The notes under the pieces are model-generated. The model did not search any database. It saw nothing but the letters and a program-made list of their open reading frames with translations, and had not been told where the DNA came from. From positions 4,484,174 through 4,548,173 of the forward strand of contig NW_022204507.1 of assembly GCF_008831285.2 (NCBI RefSeq): a DNA stretch of 64,000 nt. The letters are read 5' to 3'. The stretch comes from Nymphaea colorata. Taxonomy: Eukaryota > Streptophyta > Magnoliopsida > Nymphaeales > Nymphaeaceae. Both the position numbers and the translations under genes were made by a program. Below, one piece after another: positions 10,971-23,442 of the stretch. Position 1 is the stretch's first letter. Each line of letters begins with the position of its first letter.

Positions 10971-12640
10971 TTAAAGGTAACATTTCGGCGAAGAAAAAGA
11001 AAACCTATACAAATTTACAACTGCACAACCCTTAATTCTCTCTCCTGTGAGAATGATCAGGTTTACTTCTATAAGTTGGATCGAACTCAAGATGCATGCT
11101 TTGCAAATCTTAAGAGCTCTTCCTATGGTTGGCTTTAGATAGTCATTTGCAAGGAGAAAATGTCTCAGAGGATGATAATTCTTTTTCTTCAACCCAATAT
11201 CAGATGCGAAAATTCGGTGGGCTGCTTCCGAGGCAAACTCTAATGTTGCCCCGTGCTCTGATGGATTACCAAATATTTCTTTTAACAATTGTAGGATATA
11301 GTGGAGTCTAAGGTATCTTGTGTCATAAGAGATTTTTTTGAAAAAGGGAGGATCGTCAGGAGTATTGGTTGGAATTGTATAGTATTGATTCCTAGGAAGG
11401 GAAATGCTGTTCATATTACTGATTTTTCCACATCTTTAGGGAACATCTTTTAGTTCATTCCAATTAATGCCATGAAATTGAGAATGAGAGAAATTTTCAG
11501 GAATTATTATGAAGAATCAGGAGGCTTTGCTTGTGATTATAAGCATTTGCCATTGCCTTTGTTGACCTATAAAAAGATATATTCAATGTTAAAGACAAAG
11601 AATGGCAGTGTATGTCTGAAATTAGATCTTTTCAAAGCATCTGAACAAGTTAATTGAGGGTTTCTTGCTGCAGCAACGTCATTTTAGTAGTGTTTGGATT
11701 GAGACGATTATGGTGTGGCTTTGTAATGCTTCTTGTTCTATGTTGTTAAGTGGAAGATAGGAAGATTTCATGTATAGTGAATGTGGATTAAGGCAGCGGG
11801 ATCCCCTTTCTCCCCTTTTATTTTCGATAGTGATGGAAAATTTGAACCGCAGACTTCAAAAAGGGCACTATGCTGTTTTGCCAATTATAGTAAATTATTG
11901 TAAAGACAGGTGGGGCCACATTGATTGAGTTTGCTTCACGTTCTGGCATGCAAATCAACGTCAGTAAATCCCAGTATTTTCCCTTTAATATTCGAGATTT
12001 AGAGTAGTCATAGAATAGACCTTACTTTGGGTTGTCTATGGAGACTTTTCTGTCATATGCAGGTAAAGGATTGTTTGATTAAGTCTGTTCTTTCTAATTG
12101 ACTTACGATTGGGTTAGGACTTTAAAATGCTGTGCCTCTATTGCAAAAAGATTGCAACAGATCACGGTTAGTTTTCATTGAAAGAAGTAATCTGTCTTCC
12201 CTTTGCAAAGTTACTTGCATGAAGAAGATCGGGAGGATTGTCTATTGAAAAAGAAAAGAAGGTTCACTTATTAATTTCTGGTTAAATGGGTTCCATCTTA
12301 TGCTTATGGAAAGATTTACCTCGAGATTTGCTTGATCTCAGGCGTAGAATGTTATCAGATTCAAAGGTGTGGTTGTTAAGTGGAGAAAGGCTCTTTGGAT
12401 GTCTAAATCTTAATCTATCCCTAGTGTCCACTGGTTATCATACATAGCGGCTTATGGTAGACTCCCCACTCAATGTTGGCTACAGAGGGTGAGAACTCCT
12501 TTAGCCTGTTCTTGTCTTCTTTGCCACAAAAAGTGGGAAGATCAACATCACAAACTCTTACAAGCCCATAAAACATCATTTTTTTTGTAGTCTCGTCCAT
12601 GCATATATCATCATTATAACATTCATCCAAGTCACAGGTC
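10971..12640 (+). pseudogene. L1-type LINE ORF2 remnant (reverse transcriptase + zf-RVT)
   Basis: Plus-strand pieces, in several frames, follow plant LINE order. VAPCSDGLPNISFNN (about 11240) matches the APGPDGF region. VLIPRKGNA…ITDF (about 11375-11430) matches LIPK…SDYRPISL. CLKLDLFKASEQVN (about 11612-11654) matches LKLDM.KAYDRV. GLRQRDPLSPLLFSIVMENL (11785-11844) matches GLRQGDPLSPYLFILVMEAL. FASRSGMQINVSKS (about 11930) matches ASGLKINLSKS. GRLPTQCWLQRV…CLLCHKKWEDQHH (12456-12560) matches the C-terminal zf-RVT. The catalytic YADD is not visible and many stops and frameshifts are present, so it is dead. The endonuclease domain is not seen. Confidence 0.9.
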
Positions 12641-13280
12641 TAATTCGAGCTTTGGTCCAGCCTCCATTGCCACAAGATCTAAAATCTTAAATCCAAAACC
12701 TAACTTTCATATTCAAACATATCCATTTTAGATCCAAAATCTGGCCTAGATCTCAATTCTGAATCCATTTTGTATCCAGACTGACAATTGGGGATTCAAA
12801 TATGGTTTACAGATCCCATTTAGATACAAATCCATCCTTCAGGTCCATTTCAGATCCAAACCTAGCTTCTGGATCTGATTTGTCCCAAATCTAACTTCTG
12901 TATCCAATTTCATATCGAAATCTAACTTATGGATCCAAATCCCACATCCATATCAATTACGGTTGCAAACTACCAATTTTAGATACAAATGAAACTTCTG
13001 GATCTAAGTGGCACTTATGGATCCATTTCAGATTCACAATATCAATTTCAGGCCTAAATCTAACTTCTGAATCCTTGCAAATCAAAACTGTCACCTTCAT
13101 ATCCATTTGAATCCAAAATGTTGCTTTCGGATCAATTTGGATCTAAACTATTACTTTTGGATCGGTTTGGATCTGAACTATAATTTCCATATCCGAGTTT
13201 CGTTTTTTAGATCCAAATGTCCATCTGAATCAAATAATCACGCTAGACCTAAACTACAAAGTTTGATCTCTTGAAGCACA
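12640..13280. repeat. Degenerate ATCCAAATCTAACTTCTGG-type repeat
   Basis: Motifs such as ATCTAACTTCTG, GGATCCATTTCAGATCC and GATCCAAA recur with spacing of about 35-45 bases for over 600 bases. Copies are heavily diverged. No frame is sustained. Confidence 0.55.
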
Positions 13281-13777
13281 AGACCTCATGTATGATGAAA
13301 ATTACCCAAATTATCCTTCATTTTCCTTTAAAATTTTGCAAATTAACCACGACTTTCCTTGGTAACTTTGGTTTATGCTAATTACATTTAGGTTCCACTT
13401 CAAAAAAGCCATAAATGTTCATTGTCTCAAAATACCCCTGGTTGGCCTTTTATTTTTTCTAAAATATTTAATTTTTACAAATATTTCAAGACAAAGTAGG
13501 GAGGCGCCATGCACCGGATATGCAGGATATTTCTGCCATTTTGGCTTGGCAAGGATGGATTAGCCTGAACAAATAGATCAAATACGACCTGTAACGCGGT
13601 TAGCCCATACTTTTGACCTTATAAAAAGACCGAATAGACATTTGGTGCCAAACATTGACCTTTTATTGGGCCGGGCCAACTGAAAGTAAAGATAGTTAGG
13701 TAAGCTAGTTATGATGACTGAAATGCGAGTTAGCTTTGAGGGACACGGTGGGCGATCAAAAATTTAAGAAATCTAAT
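13280..13777. other. Intergenic, no recognised content
   Basis: Moderately AT-rich with only short open frames and no motif I trust. It lies inside T1 unit 1, in the part missing from unit 2. Confidence 0.5.
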
Positions 13778-14319
13778 TTGTATATTGATGCAAACATCAT
13801 ACTTAATTTTTAATAGGCGGCTTAGGTGGCTATAAGTGCCCATTCAACATTTATTCTGATCAACTGCACTGAATTGGGCAGAGATAATTTGTTTATATAT
13901 ATGTCTGTTCTTTAAAGGAAGGACTTGTAGGCGCCTGCACATGGCAGGAAATATATTTCGTTAACAATCTTAGTCTATGAACTGAAACCACAGTATGTAC
14001 GATCGAGAAGATACGCACGGCTCCGCACCTCCTTGCCTCCCAGCTGCGTCCAACTTTTATGTGTATCCTGAACCAGCAGCTGGCAAACCTTCTACAGATT
14101 ACCGATTCATGTATATATGGGAACGAAGTCATGTCGATATCTGACCAGGAATCAGTCGTGTCGATATCAGACCGGGAATCGTACCTTCAAAGGGCCGAGT
14201 TTCAGAAATTGCCCCCTTGTTTTGCACTGACCATCTGCTAATACCACCCCTGCCTTGACGGCAAACACAACCACGCCGTATTGCATACGTGAAGCAACAA
14301 AGCGGACATGTTCAATTTT

Positions 14320-14321
14320 TA

Positions 14322-14346
<25 letters not shown>
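14320..14346. repeat. (GA)n microsatellite
   Basis: Pure AG dinucleotides about 27 bases long. The corresponding site in T1 unit 2 (about 17485-17497) is shorter. Confidence 0.9.
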
Positions 14347-14352
<6 letters not shown>

Positions 14353-15492
14353 GACTAAACGAAAATATGTTAAGACAAAGAAAAAATCAAGCATCGCTGC
14401 TAGAGCCACCTTATACAGACCGTTATTACATCATAAACTGTCACCAACGTCGATATAATGACACCTTTTTTTCTGATATTTTAGTTAAAACTTTAGTGAT
14501 TTGAGAAAATATTCCACATTCAATAGGATTGAATTGTCATATATATATATTAATATTGTTTAAAAAATAGTAATCTTCTATTTACATGAACTTCGTTGTC
14601 ATTTAAACTAAGATTGCATAAACAATAGTATTCTTTATAAGCATTAAGCTTCCGGTGAAATCATGTCAACGTTGACATAAAATTCATGTTTATTTAATAT
14701 AAAAAATTTATATCGGTGCTTTTGGTTAAATCTTTTGCCAAAAGAGTCCAGTTTTGTCACAGCAGTCCATCGTTTACATAATTGTAGTTTCAAAACCCAC
14801 AATGAATACGTGAAGCAACACGCAAGAAATTGGATTCGATACATAAAAATTAATTAAGAAAAGGGCAGCAGTAAAATGAATAAATAAATAAATAAAGTCC
14901 TTACGCCAGAATACACGCGCCATTCGTTTGATTAGACCGCCATGCCGGAGGCACTGTTTGTTGGCCTTTGATTCTTTAGTGGATGACAAACGTGAATTTT
15001 AAGTTTTCCAACATCGACATTTACAATAATAATCTTTCATCAGTTATTTCCCACCATTTCTTAAAATCTTAGACGTGATCAGGTTGTGCTTCGGCCTCAT
15101 AAATACGTTCTGCTACTTTAAATAATTTCAAGTTGCTGATGATTTCTTCATCAAATTTACAACTGTACAAATTTAAGGTAACTGATTACCGTAATATAAT
15201 ATCTTTATGTAAAGAACTTTAATACAAACTAATTACCCAAATATAATACCTTTAATAGTTGAAATCAATTCCAAATTGTCATTTAATTTTACAGTACATG
15301 CATATTCTGCTACAAACTTAAGACAAACTAATTACCCTAATATAATATCTTTATGTGAAGAAAGAAATTCATTAATTATATAATCTATTAAAGGTAACAT
15401 TTTGTCAAAGAAAGAGATAACCTATACAAATTTCCAACTGTACAACCCTTAGTTCTTTCTCCTGTGAGAATGATCATGGTAACTTCTATAAA

Positions 15493-15780
15493 TTGGATCA
15501 AACTCATGATGGATGCTTTGCACATTTTAAGAGCTCTTCCTCTAAAGATTTGTCATCTGGTTGGCTTTTAGATAGTCTTTTGCAAGGAGAAAGTGTCTCA
15601 GACGAGGAGAATTCTTTTCCTTCAACCCAACATCACATGCGAAAATTGGGTGGGCTGTTTCAGAGGAGAACTCTAACGTTGCCCCTTGCCCTGATGGATA
15701 ACCAAATATTTCTTTCAACAAATGTAGGATATTATGGACGCTAATGTATCTTGCTCCATAAGAGATCTTTCCAAAATAGG
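15493..15780 (+). pseudogene. Truncated LINE fragment in T1 unit 2
   Basis: It matches 11060-11340 of the first unit, including the LLDSLLQGESVSDEENSF-type stretch upstream of the RT and the residue of the APGPDGF region, then stops. Everything from the second RT motif to zf-RVT is missing, so this is a deletion derivative of the same insertion and not an independent LINE. Confidence 0.8.
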
Positions 15781-16059
15781 AGGATGGTTAGGAGCAATTG
15801 TCACAGAAAACACGTCTTATTCGAAATTCAAGAAATCAAATTTATATATTGATGCAAACATCATACTTAATTTTTAATATGCGGCTTAGGTGGCTATAAG
15901 TGACCATTCAACATTTATTCTGATCAACTGCACCGAATTGGGCAGAGATAACTTGTTTATATACATGTTTGTTCTTTAAAGGAAGGACTTGTAGGCACCT
16001 GCACATGGCAGGAAATATATTTTGTTATCAATCTTAGTTTATGAATGGAAACCAGCGTA

Positions 16060-17225
16060 CGTAACTCCGGTTGATAAGTTCGGACTGAAAGGAAGGACGG
16101 AAACAGGTAAGGGGAAGTCAACAACTCGATTTTGAAAACCAAATGAAAGGTAATTTTGCTCAGAGTGGTGCATATTTCACCTTGATGTCGGAGTGACTAG
16201 TTCGCATATTTAATTCTATTTTTGACTTGGAATATAATTATAACTGCGCTCGGCTAAATTAGGTTCCTAATTTCAATCTTAATTTGAACATGCCAAGCCA
16301 TTGCTTGCATGTCACCTTAGACATTTTTTATTGCTTTATAAGCTTTGTAATTTGGGTCCTTCCTTCACCGACAATTAATTAATCAAGGTTATGACCATTA
16401 TCTGTGAAATGCCTTTGGGTAGAGGACTTTTGGTCCATAATTTCCCTTCATTGGCTAGTAAGATAGAGGGCATGCCTTGCGTGTTACAGCCTGAACGAGC
16501 AAAGCTTAGGATGTATATTCTGGTCATTTTCGTCAAGAGGTGCCTATTTAGATGATGAAACAAATTCTTGGAAAGCTATGCAGGTTAATATTACTTGACA
16601 AAATTATATGGGGTACCTAGCTAGAGTCAAGCATAAATTTAAACTTGAGAGCTTGAGTGGAGATCAAGTTGACTCAAGCACTAAAGGAACGCAGAGTTAA
16701 TTTAAATGGAAATTTACCTGGCTCTTCCTTTTCCTTTTGATGATGATCAGCAACGTTGTCCATGGATTAACCATCTCCCTTTTGTCTACATGCCTGTCAA
16801 ACTATCAGATATCGCAGCCCTATATATGCCTTTGAGGAAAAGCCCATTTGGTGGCCAGCAGTCGAATTGGCATGCAAAGAAAATTCCACTAGCTGCATGC
16901 CAGGGAACGACCGAAAATGAAACTCAGGAGATGCACATTTATATATTAACCGAGAAGACGATCGACCTTTTTTGTTTTTTCCTTTCCCTTTTTGAGAGCC
17001 ATCTTGGCGGAAGGCCTCCTGTTGTGATTTCACTTCCTCTATGGTGCAGATTAATTTTCAGGCTATAAATAACTGTTTCCTAATTTCAAGCGGCAATGGA
17101 GGAGAGTAGCAGCTGAGTGCTTGTAGATCATACGAAGATGCAAGAACTGGTAAAAGAATGAGTGAGCAGGGTGGGTGGGTAACCTCTGGAATACTGGAAA
17201 CAACGGTAGCTAAGCGAGGAGGAGG
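16060..17225. other. Unit-2-specific insert in T1
   Basis: This sequence separates blocks that are adjacent in unit 1. It includes a stretch near 16700-17070 with several short frames on both strands, none resembling a known protein. No inverted ends or target duplication were identified. Confidence 0.5.
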
Positions 17226-19348
17226 GAGGCACCGCGGCTGTCGCTGGATCGATCGAGAAGATACGTATGGCTCTGCACGTCCTTGCCTCCCAACTTTTAT
17301 CTGTATCCCGAACCAGCAGCTGGCAACCTTCTTATTGCTTGGGCTCTACAAATTAGTATATATGTGTGGGGATATCTGACCTTGCCCCCCCCAACACCGC
17401 CCTTGCCTTGACGGCAAATACAAGGCACAAACAACCAGGCTGTGTAGCGTACGTGAAGCAACAAAGCGGACATGTTCAATTTTTAGAGAGAGAGAGGGTG
17501 CTATCTGACTAAATGAAAATATATTAAGACAAAAAAAAAAGCATCGCTGCTAGAGCCGCCCTGTATAAACCGTCGTTGCATCATATATATATATTGTGTA
17601 TATGCAGTCTCCACTCTAAAATCCTAAACTATCAAGCACAACTTAAATATTGGATTTCTAATTTTGCTTTGTTGTATACATTTATTTTAGATACAAATCT
17701 ACTCAAATATAGTATTCGCAATTACCCTGGAGGGCAGTTTGTGCTCGGCATTTTTTGGCCCCTGTCAGAAAGGCTGACTAAACTAGAAGATTATGAATTG
17801 GATTAGTTAAGGCTTGCTTTTGACAGTGTACTTATTAGTAGCGGTCAGAAAACATATTGGATTTGGATTTAAGAGGTGACATCTGATTATATTTGGATTC
17901 ATATTTTAGACAAATATCACACTGGGTTGGGATTTAGGTTCAGCTATAAATAAATATCATATACACAATGCCCTTGCATTTTATTTAGCAGTTCTTAACC
18001 TCCATATCTTCATAGTAACTTGAAGTTATATAGGTCTTAAGTAGTATCAATGGGAGTCAAAGATGGCCTGATATGCAAACCAACTTTGCCACATATCTTG
18101 TGGTAAGAGAGAGAGGAGGAAACACTCACCGACAACCTCCCTCTTCCTCTGCGACTTTAAAGAATTTCAAGTTGCTTATGATTTCTTCATTAAATTTTTT
18201 TGTTTTATTTTCAATTATTCTGCAGAACGCATCCATGTTTTAGATATTTTGATTATTTGATTGCATGAATTAATCTTTTTGTAATTTGTTTTATCCAATT
18301 TACCATTAGTTGATATTAATTGAAATGGTTGTGTGGGTAACAAAAAACTTATCCTAGATACCAAATTTGGGTCTCAATATATTATATTATATGTTAAAAA
18401 AGTTTAGAGTTTGACTATTATACTCATACAATTAAGTTGATTTTCTTAATACAACTTTATATTAAGATTGTTCCAAATATACTAGTCCTTTATTTGCATC
18501 AAGTTTATTTTCATCAATACTAAGGTTGCTTACAAAATAGTAGTGTTTATTACCAATAAACTTCGCGTGAAATCATGTCAACTTTCACATAATTCATTCA
18601 TGTTCATTTAATATCATAAATTTATGTCTGTGTTTTTGGTTAAAGCATCTGCGTCCAACTTTGTGATGACAACCCAACGTTGTCATGGGTTGTAGCTTCA
18701 AAACCCACAACGATGGTGGCAAAATAACGCAACTTTTATGTATATCTAGGGCCTGCAACTGGCAACCAACTATACATATACATGTTCAATTTTGTTGAGA
18801 AAAAGTGAGAGACGTGGGAGACGCGAAGAGAGCAATTGAGAGAGATAGAGAGCTGATTAAATATATATATATTAAAAAGGGGTGAAACGCAGACACTTCA
18901 GATTTCACTACTAGCTGAAAAATATATTTGAGTGGGGAAAATTGGTCGTTTTTTATTTTAACTTTTCCAGATTCCCCAATCAAATGATTAGATTCGATGA
19001 CATTCAAAACCAAATTTCCCTATTCTCAAACATTAATTTTAAAAAACATAAGTTCCTTATGAGGGAAAACTAAAAAGGGTGCTGATTTTTCAACTGCCCC
19101 AGTCAATTCAGTTTATCCGGAATGATGCCCCATTCTCTCCTCTACTTTGGCTCATGATTTTAGGCTCCAGATATCTAAATTCGGCACAAATATTAACTCG
19201 CGAGTTCGTATTCAGATATCTAAACTTTGGAATAGGATATCTAAGTTAAGATCTTTGTTATCTAACGAGACATTTATTTAAAACTGAACCTGAGTTTGAT
19301 AAGATGGAGTTTCTTATTTAAATCTGGTGAATTCCGATTTCTTACTAG

Positions 19349-19352
<4 letters not shown>

Positions 19353-19419
<67 letters not shown>
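19353..19419. repeat. (TA)n microsatellite, about 33 copies
   Basis: Pure alternating TA. Confidence 0.97.
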
Positions 19420-19421
<2 letters not shown>

Positions 19422-19764
19422 CTATGTCCAATTCTTTAAAAGCATTTTGAATGGATATCCAATCCAGATCTGATCCACTAACATCCCCAAGTGCCAATTT
19501 TTTATATGGCCGCCACATTGGATGTACTGTTGGTCATTAATTGTTTAGTGGATCATGAACGTGAATTTTAAGTTTTCGAATGTCCACATTTACAATAATA
19601 CTCCATTATTACCCACCGTTTATATTAAAATGTACCAGAGGCCCTTTGTTTAGCGGTCAAGGCTGTGATTTTGATTTTTTAAGTTATTTAATCATTTAAA
19701 TAACATCTTGGACATGTGAGTTTCTGATTTTCCCTCATAAATACGTTCTGCAAATTCAAAATCA

Positions 19765-21530
19765 ACAATTGCAGGGACTTCACCAATGAACGTGGGAGTC
19801 AAGATCAACGGTATTTAAGATCATGCTGAGGCATGAGAGCTGGTTAAAGTTCTTTCTGGCATTCGCCAAGAAGCGTTAACTTGAGTTACATATGCCTTAA
19901 GTTTCCCTTCAAGACAATGGAGGTGTTGATTAGCAGATCGGAGGATACACCTTGCTCGTTTTTGCAGAAGGAAAGAAACTCAGATCTTTGAAGGGGTACG
20001 TTTCATGCAAACCTTATCTTCTATCCACAAGCTTTTTTTTTTCTAATACATGAATTGGAATCTCTAGCCTCCCTCCATTCTCTTCTGCCAGCAAAGAAAC
20101 TCAGATCTTGGAATCTCTAGCCTTGATTAGTTCCCATTATCAGTCTTAAGATTTAAAATGTTAGGGCCACTCAGCCAGAAACTTCAGGCTCCTCACTCTC
20201 AGGAAGTTTGAATAAGCCACTTGAGCGATCAATCTCCTTCTTTGCTGTTCAGAATTATAGGGGAGGAATTCTTTGGAAATTAAAGAAAAAAAAATCCTCA
20301 TAACCATAAAACTTTGCATGGTAGAGGAAGAGAAATCGTGATAAGAGGCGCCAAGAGCAAACGATGACAAATTGACCCTTCTAAAAGTAGAGTGAGAAAG
20401 GACAAGATCGCCTTCCCTGTTGACACTTCTTATATATGCATGTATGTAGCTATCATTTACTGAGTTTTATTTTACGTTGTCCTCTCGCAGCACAGTTGTT
20501 TGGGCATCCCAATGTTACTGCTAGCACTGCCAGTTAGTGGCTTCTCACAAAAATATAAGGCTGCTTCTTGTGCAACATATAGACAGAGGCCGATGTAAAT
20601 TCATGGAGAACCTTTGTCATCATCGGTCGGAAGGAGGCAACCAGGTGAATTCCCACCATTCAAGTTCTCACCGAACCGCTGTTCTTCTTTTCTTTTGAAC
20701 GAATGGACACCCCGTAAGTTTAACCATACTGTTAATTGTTGGGTAGTCGGACCTTTTTCTACAATCAACAATTAAATCTCAAAGAAGATTATTTCTCTAA
20801 GGAGGCATTTGACATATCCAGAACCATGGAATTTTAGAAACAAAATGCCCATTTTTTTTAAGAAATTGAAATTATTAAACAAATTAACATGGTATTTCGT
20901 TTGTTGGAACTAGGAAACTGAAACTTGAAAATTTTGATTCTGTTTCTGTTTGAGAAGCAATTATGATTCAAGAATTTTTATTTTTGAATCAAAATTTTTA
21001 ACTAGGGGAGGCATTATCTTTGTTTGTCAAATACAAATGTAGCTTCCTTTAGCCGATGACTTGGAGAATAAGTTCGCATGCATGGTGAAGGCAAATTTTT
21101 AAATCGTTGTTGACCTTATTTTAGCTGACCTCCTCAATCTCTTTCACCCAAAATGTATCAACCACAGAGTTTATGATATTTTTCAGTTGATAAAGGTTGC
21201 CAATATATATCATGCCATATTTTCATGCTTTATAATGTGTGCTTCTTGCTTCTTTGGTAATTAATTTGTGTAAAAGAGTATTGTTCTTAAGCAAAAGGGA
21301 AGCATAACAAAGTAAATTCTCTTCACCCAATTCATCGTAATATTTATTTGAGAATGAATGAGTCATTCACTCCACCAAAGGCTCCTTTTTTAAGTCTCTA
21401 CATGTATTGATTTTCTAAATTTTGGCATCTGCCGACTACTTAGTTTTGGATGGTTATTCATTGATGAGCCGCTGTCTTTGCTTTGACGTGCACAAATAGG
21501 TATAGATCTACATACTCCTCCTTCTGCTTT
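19765..21530. other. Intergenic, no recognised genes
   Basis: AT-rich with scattered short frames. The stretch 20800-21000 has GGCATTTGACATATCC and AAT-rich text like other eroded MITEs here, but no pair of ends was found. Confidence 0.4.
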
Positions 21531-21531
21531 T

Positions 21532-21693
<162 letters not shown>

Positions 21694-21776
21694 GAGTGAG
21701 TGAGAGGGAGAGGAGAGTTGGTGGGGGAGGGGGAGGGGGTCGAGTACCGGAAGAGAGAGTCCAGTTTTTCCAAGCT

Positions 21777-21802
21777 AATATATATATATATATATATATA
21801 TA
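21777..21802. repeat. (TA)n microsatellite
   Basis: Twelve to thirteen TA units close to the GA tract. Confidence 0.95.
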
Positions 21803-22529
21803 AAAACATGGGCAACCACTGATTTTTTTCCTGCTTTCGTTTTCCTTGACAAAGTAGTTTCCCATTCTTCACTGAAGTATGGCGTTTGTTTGCAAGGTCT
21901 ATGGCATAACTAAGAACCGATAGAAACCACATTCTCCTAAAAAACCCACAAGGAAGGGATAGAAGCTATGTGGTAATTCCCTTGATAATAAATTCCTAAT
22001 GATATTATCAAAAAAATATCACACAGAAATAGTGGTCTGCTCGGATACGAGTGCTACTTCCCTAGCAGCTTTGCATTGGAAACACACACCTGTTTGGATC
22101 AAGCAAATTCTTAAACATGATTGCATATACAAATTCACGTACTATGCATTTCGGTAGAATAAATAGGACGAGGTGACCTAACCAGTTCAAGGTGTAGACC
22201 GGCAGAAGGCAGCTTGACAAAAATCATAGATATGAGTAATTTTGGTCAATGTAAGCAATTTTAAATTGCCCCTTCAATTTAATGATCATCCTGGGACCTG
22301 AGGTAGCTCTCCGACAATTGAGGTGTACATAATTTGTAGTTGCATAAATGTTCATAGTTTTCTCTACTTTGTCTTAGATTCTAGCACTTCACTTGTAACA
22401 TGTGAGAATATGTTTTTGATAAAGTTTTATATGCCACTCCATATATATAATGAGCATACGCCGGTTGTGGATGCTACTACCAATATGCATGTTTAATTTA
22501 ATGCTCCAACATTGTGCATGCATGTGTAG

Positions 22530-22905
22530 GAGACAAAAAATAGGTGTGAGATCACAAGTATGAGATAACAAATAGGTATGAGATAATAACAGATATATGA
22601 AATAACAAATAAGTAATATATATAAAATAACAAATACATATGAGATAATATATATGAAATAACAAATAGGTAGGAGATACAAATAGATATGAGATAATAT
22701 ATATGAGATAACAAATAGGTACAAAAGAATGACAGATGTTCCAGATAATAAATAGGTACGAGATAATAAATATGTATGCGATAATGTAGATAAGATAACA
22801 AATAGGTATGAGATAATGATGGATGTATGAAATGACGCTAAACATAAGTATGATATAACAAAATATTTATGAGATAATGAGATAACACTATGAGTATGAT
22901 AAAAA
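22530..22905 (+). repeat. Minisatellite of GGTATGAGATAACAAATA units
   Basis: Degenerate units of about 18-22 bases (TAGGTATGAGATAACAAA, ATATATGAAATAACAAA, TATGAGATAATGAT) repeat for about 375 bases. Tyr/Ile/Leu-rich minus-strand frames across it are by-products. The reverse complement of the same unit forms 36790-37055. Confidence 0.85.
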
Positions 22906-23093
22906 AAAAAGAAGACACTTTTTTATCACTTAAATGGGTATATTGGTCATAACAACATGCAAAATAATTTTAATCTTTGGGAAGTGTGGGTCTCAGCTCA
23001 ATGGGCCAAGCCCCCTTTGCATGACAGGTCCCTGGTGCCTTGGCGTATGTAGGGTGCATGCACATGGAATACCCACTTTCCGTGAGATTTCCA

Positions 23094-23442
23094 TAAGCCT
23101 GGGCATCAGGGCATTGGGCCGGGTACCCAATATGCGGCTCGACTCAAACAAGGCTCAAACCCAAAAAAAGGCATCGGCTGAACCAGGTGGGCTTGACTAA
23201 GCCCGATTTCGGCTGATAAGACAGTTTTAATGTTATTTTTTTATATATATATATAATTATAGTATTTTATTACAATTACTTATATCTGTATATTATTTTA
23301 TTTTAATATATTTTAAATTTTAACTGAGCCGTGTCTGAGCTCGGGTTTCGGGTGTTGGTCAGGGGCCAAGCCACAGTTATGAGTTGAGGCCCGGTCCGAG
23401 CCTGACTCCTTATTTGCCGAGCCAGGCTGATGCCCAGGCCTA
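23094..23442. mobile_element. hAT-superfamily MITE with perfect 8-bp target duplication
   Basis: The ends are TAAGCCTGGGCATCAG (23094-23109) and the reverse complement of TAGGCCTGGGCATCAG (ending 23442), matching at 15 of 16 positions. They are flanked on both sides by the identical 8-mer GATTTCCA (23086-23093 and 23443-23450). An 8-bp duplication and 16-bp ends fit hAT elements. The interior is G/C-rich near both ends (GGGCCGGG…, …GAGGCCCGG) with an AT-rich centre, and has no transposase, so it is non-autonomous. Confidence 0.92.

Larger units (their letters stand above)
10820..15150 (+). repeat. Tandem duplication T1, unit 1
   Basis: Blocks at 10820-11330, 13777-14000, 14000-14470, 14640-14830 and 14940-15145 recur in the same order and orientation at 15250-15765, 15831-16060, 17225-17590, 18550-18720 and 19500-19760. 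Unit 1 holds the L1 remnant between its first and second blocks. The regularity of block order makes a local tandem duplication followed by separate indels the simplest reading. Confidence 0.8.
15250..19765 (+). repeat. Tandem duplication T1, unit 2
   Basis: Unit 2 repeats the block order of 10820-15150. It lacks about 2.4 kb of the LINE body (matching 11370-13765), and it carries about 1.1 kb of extra sequence at 16060-17225 and further extra sequence around 17600-18550 and 18780-19500, including a (TA)n run. Confidence 0.8.

Noticed and set aside
22389-22845. Three overlapping Tyr/Ile/Leu-rich minus frames of about 100 codons
   Set aside because: They result from the minisatellite unit, which lacks stops in several frames. 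No motif was found.
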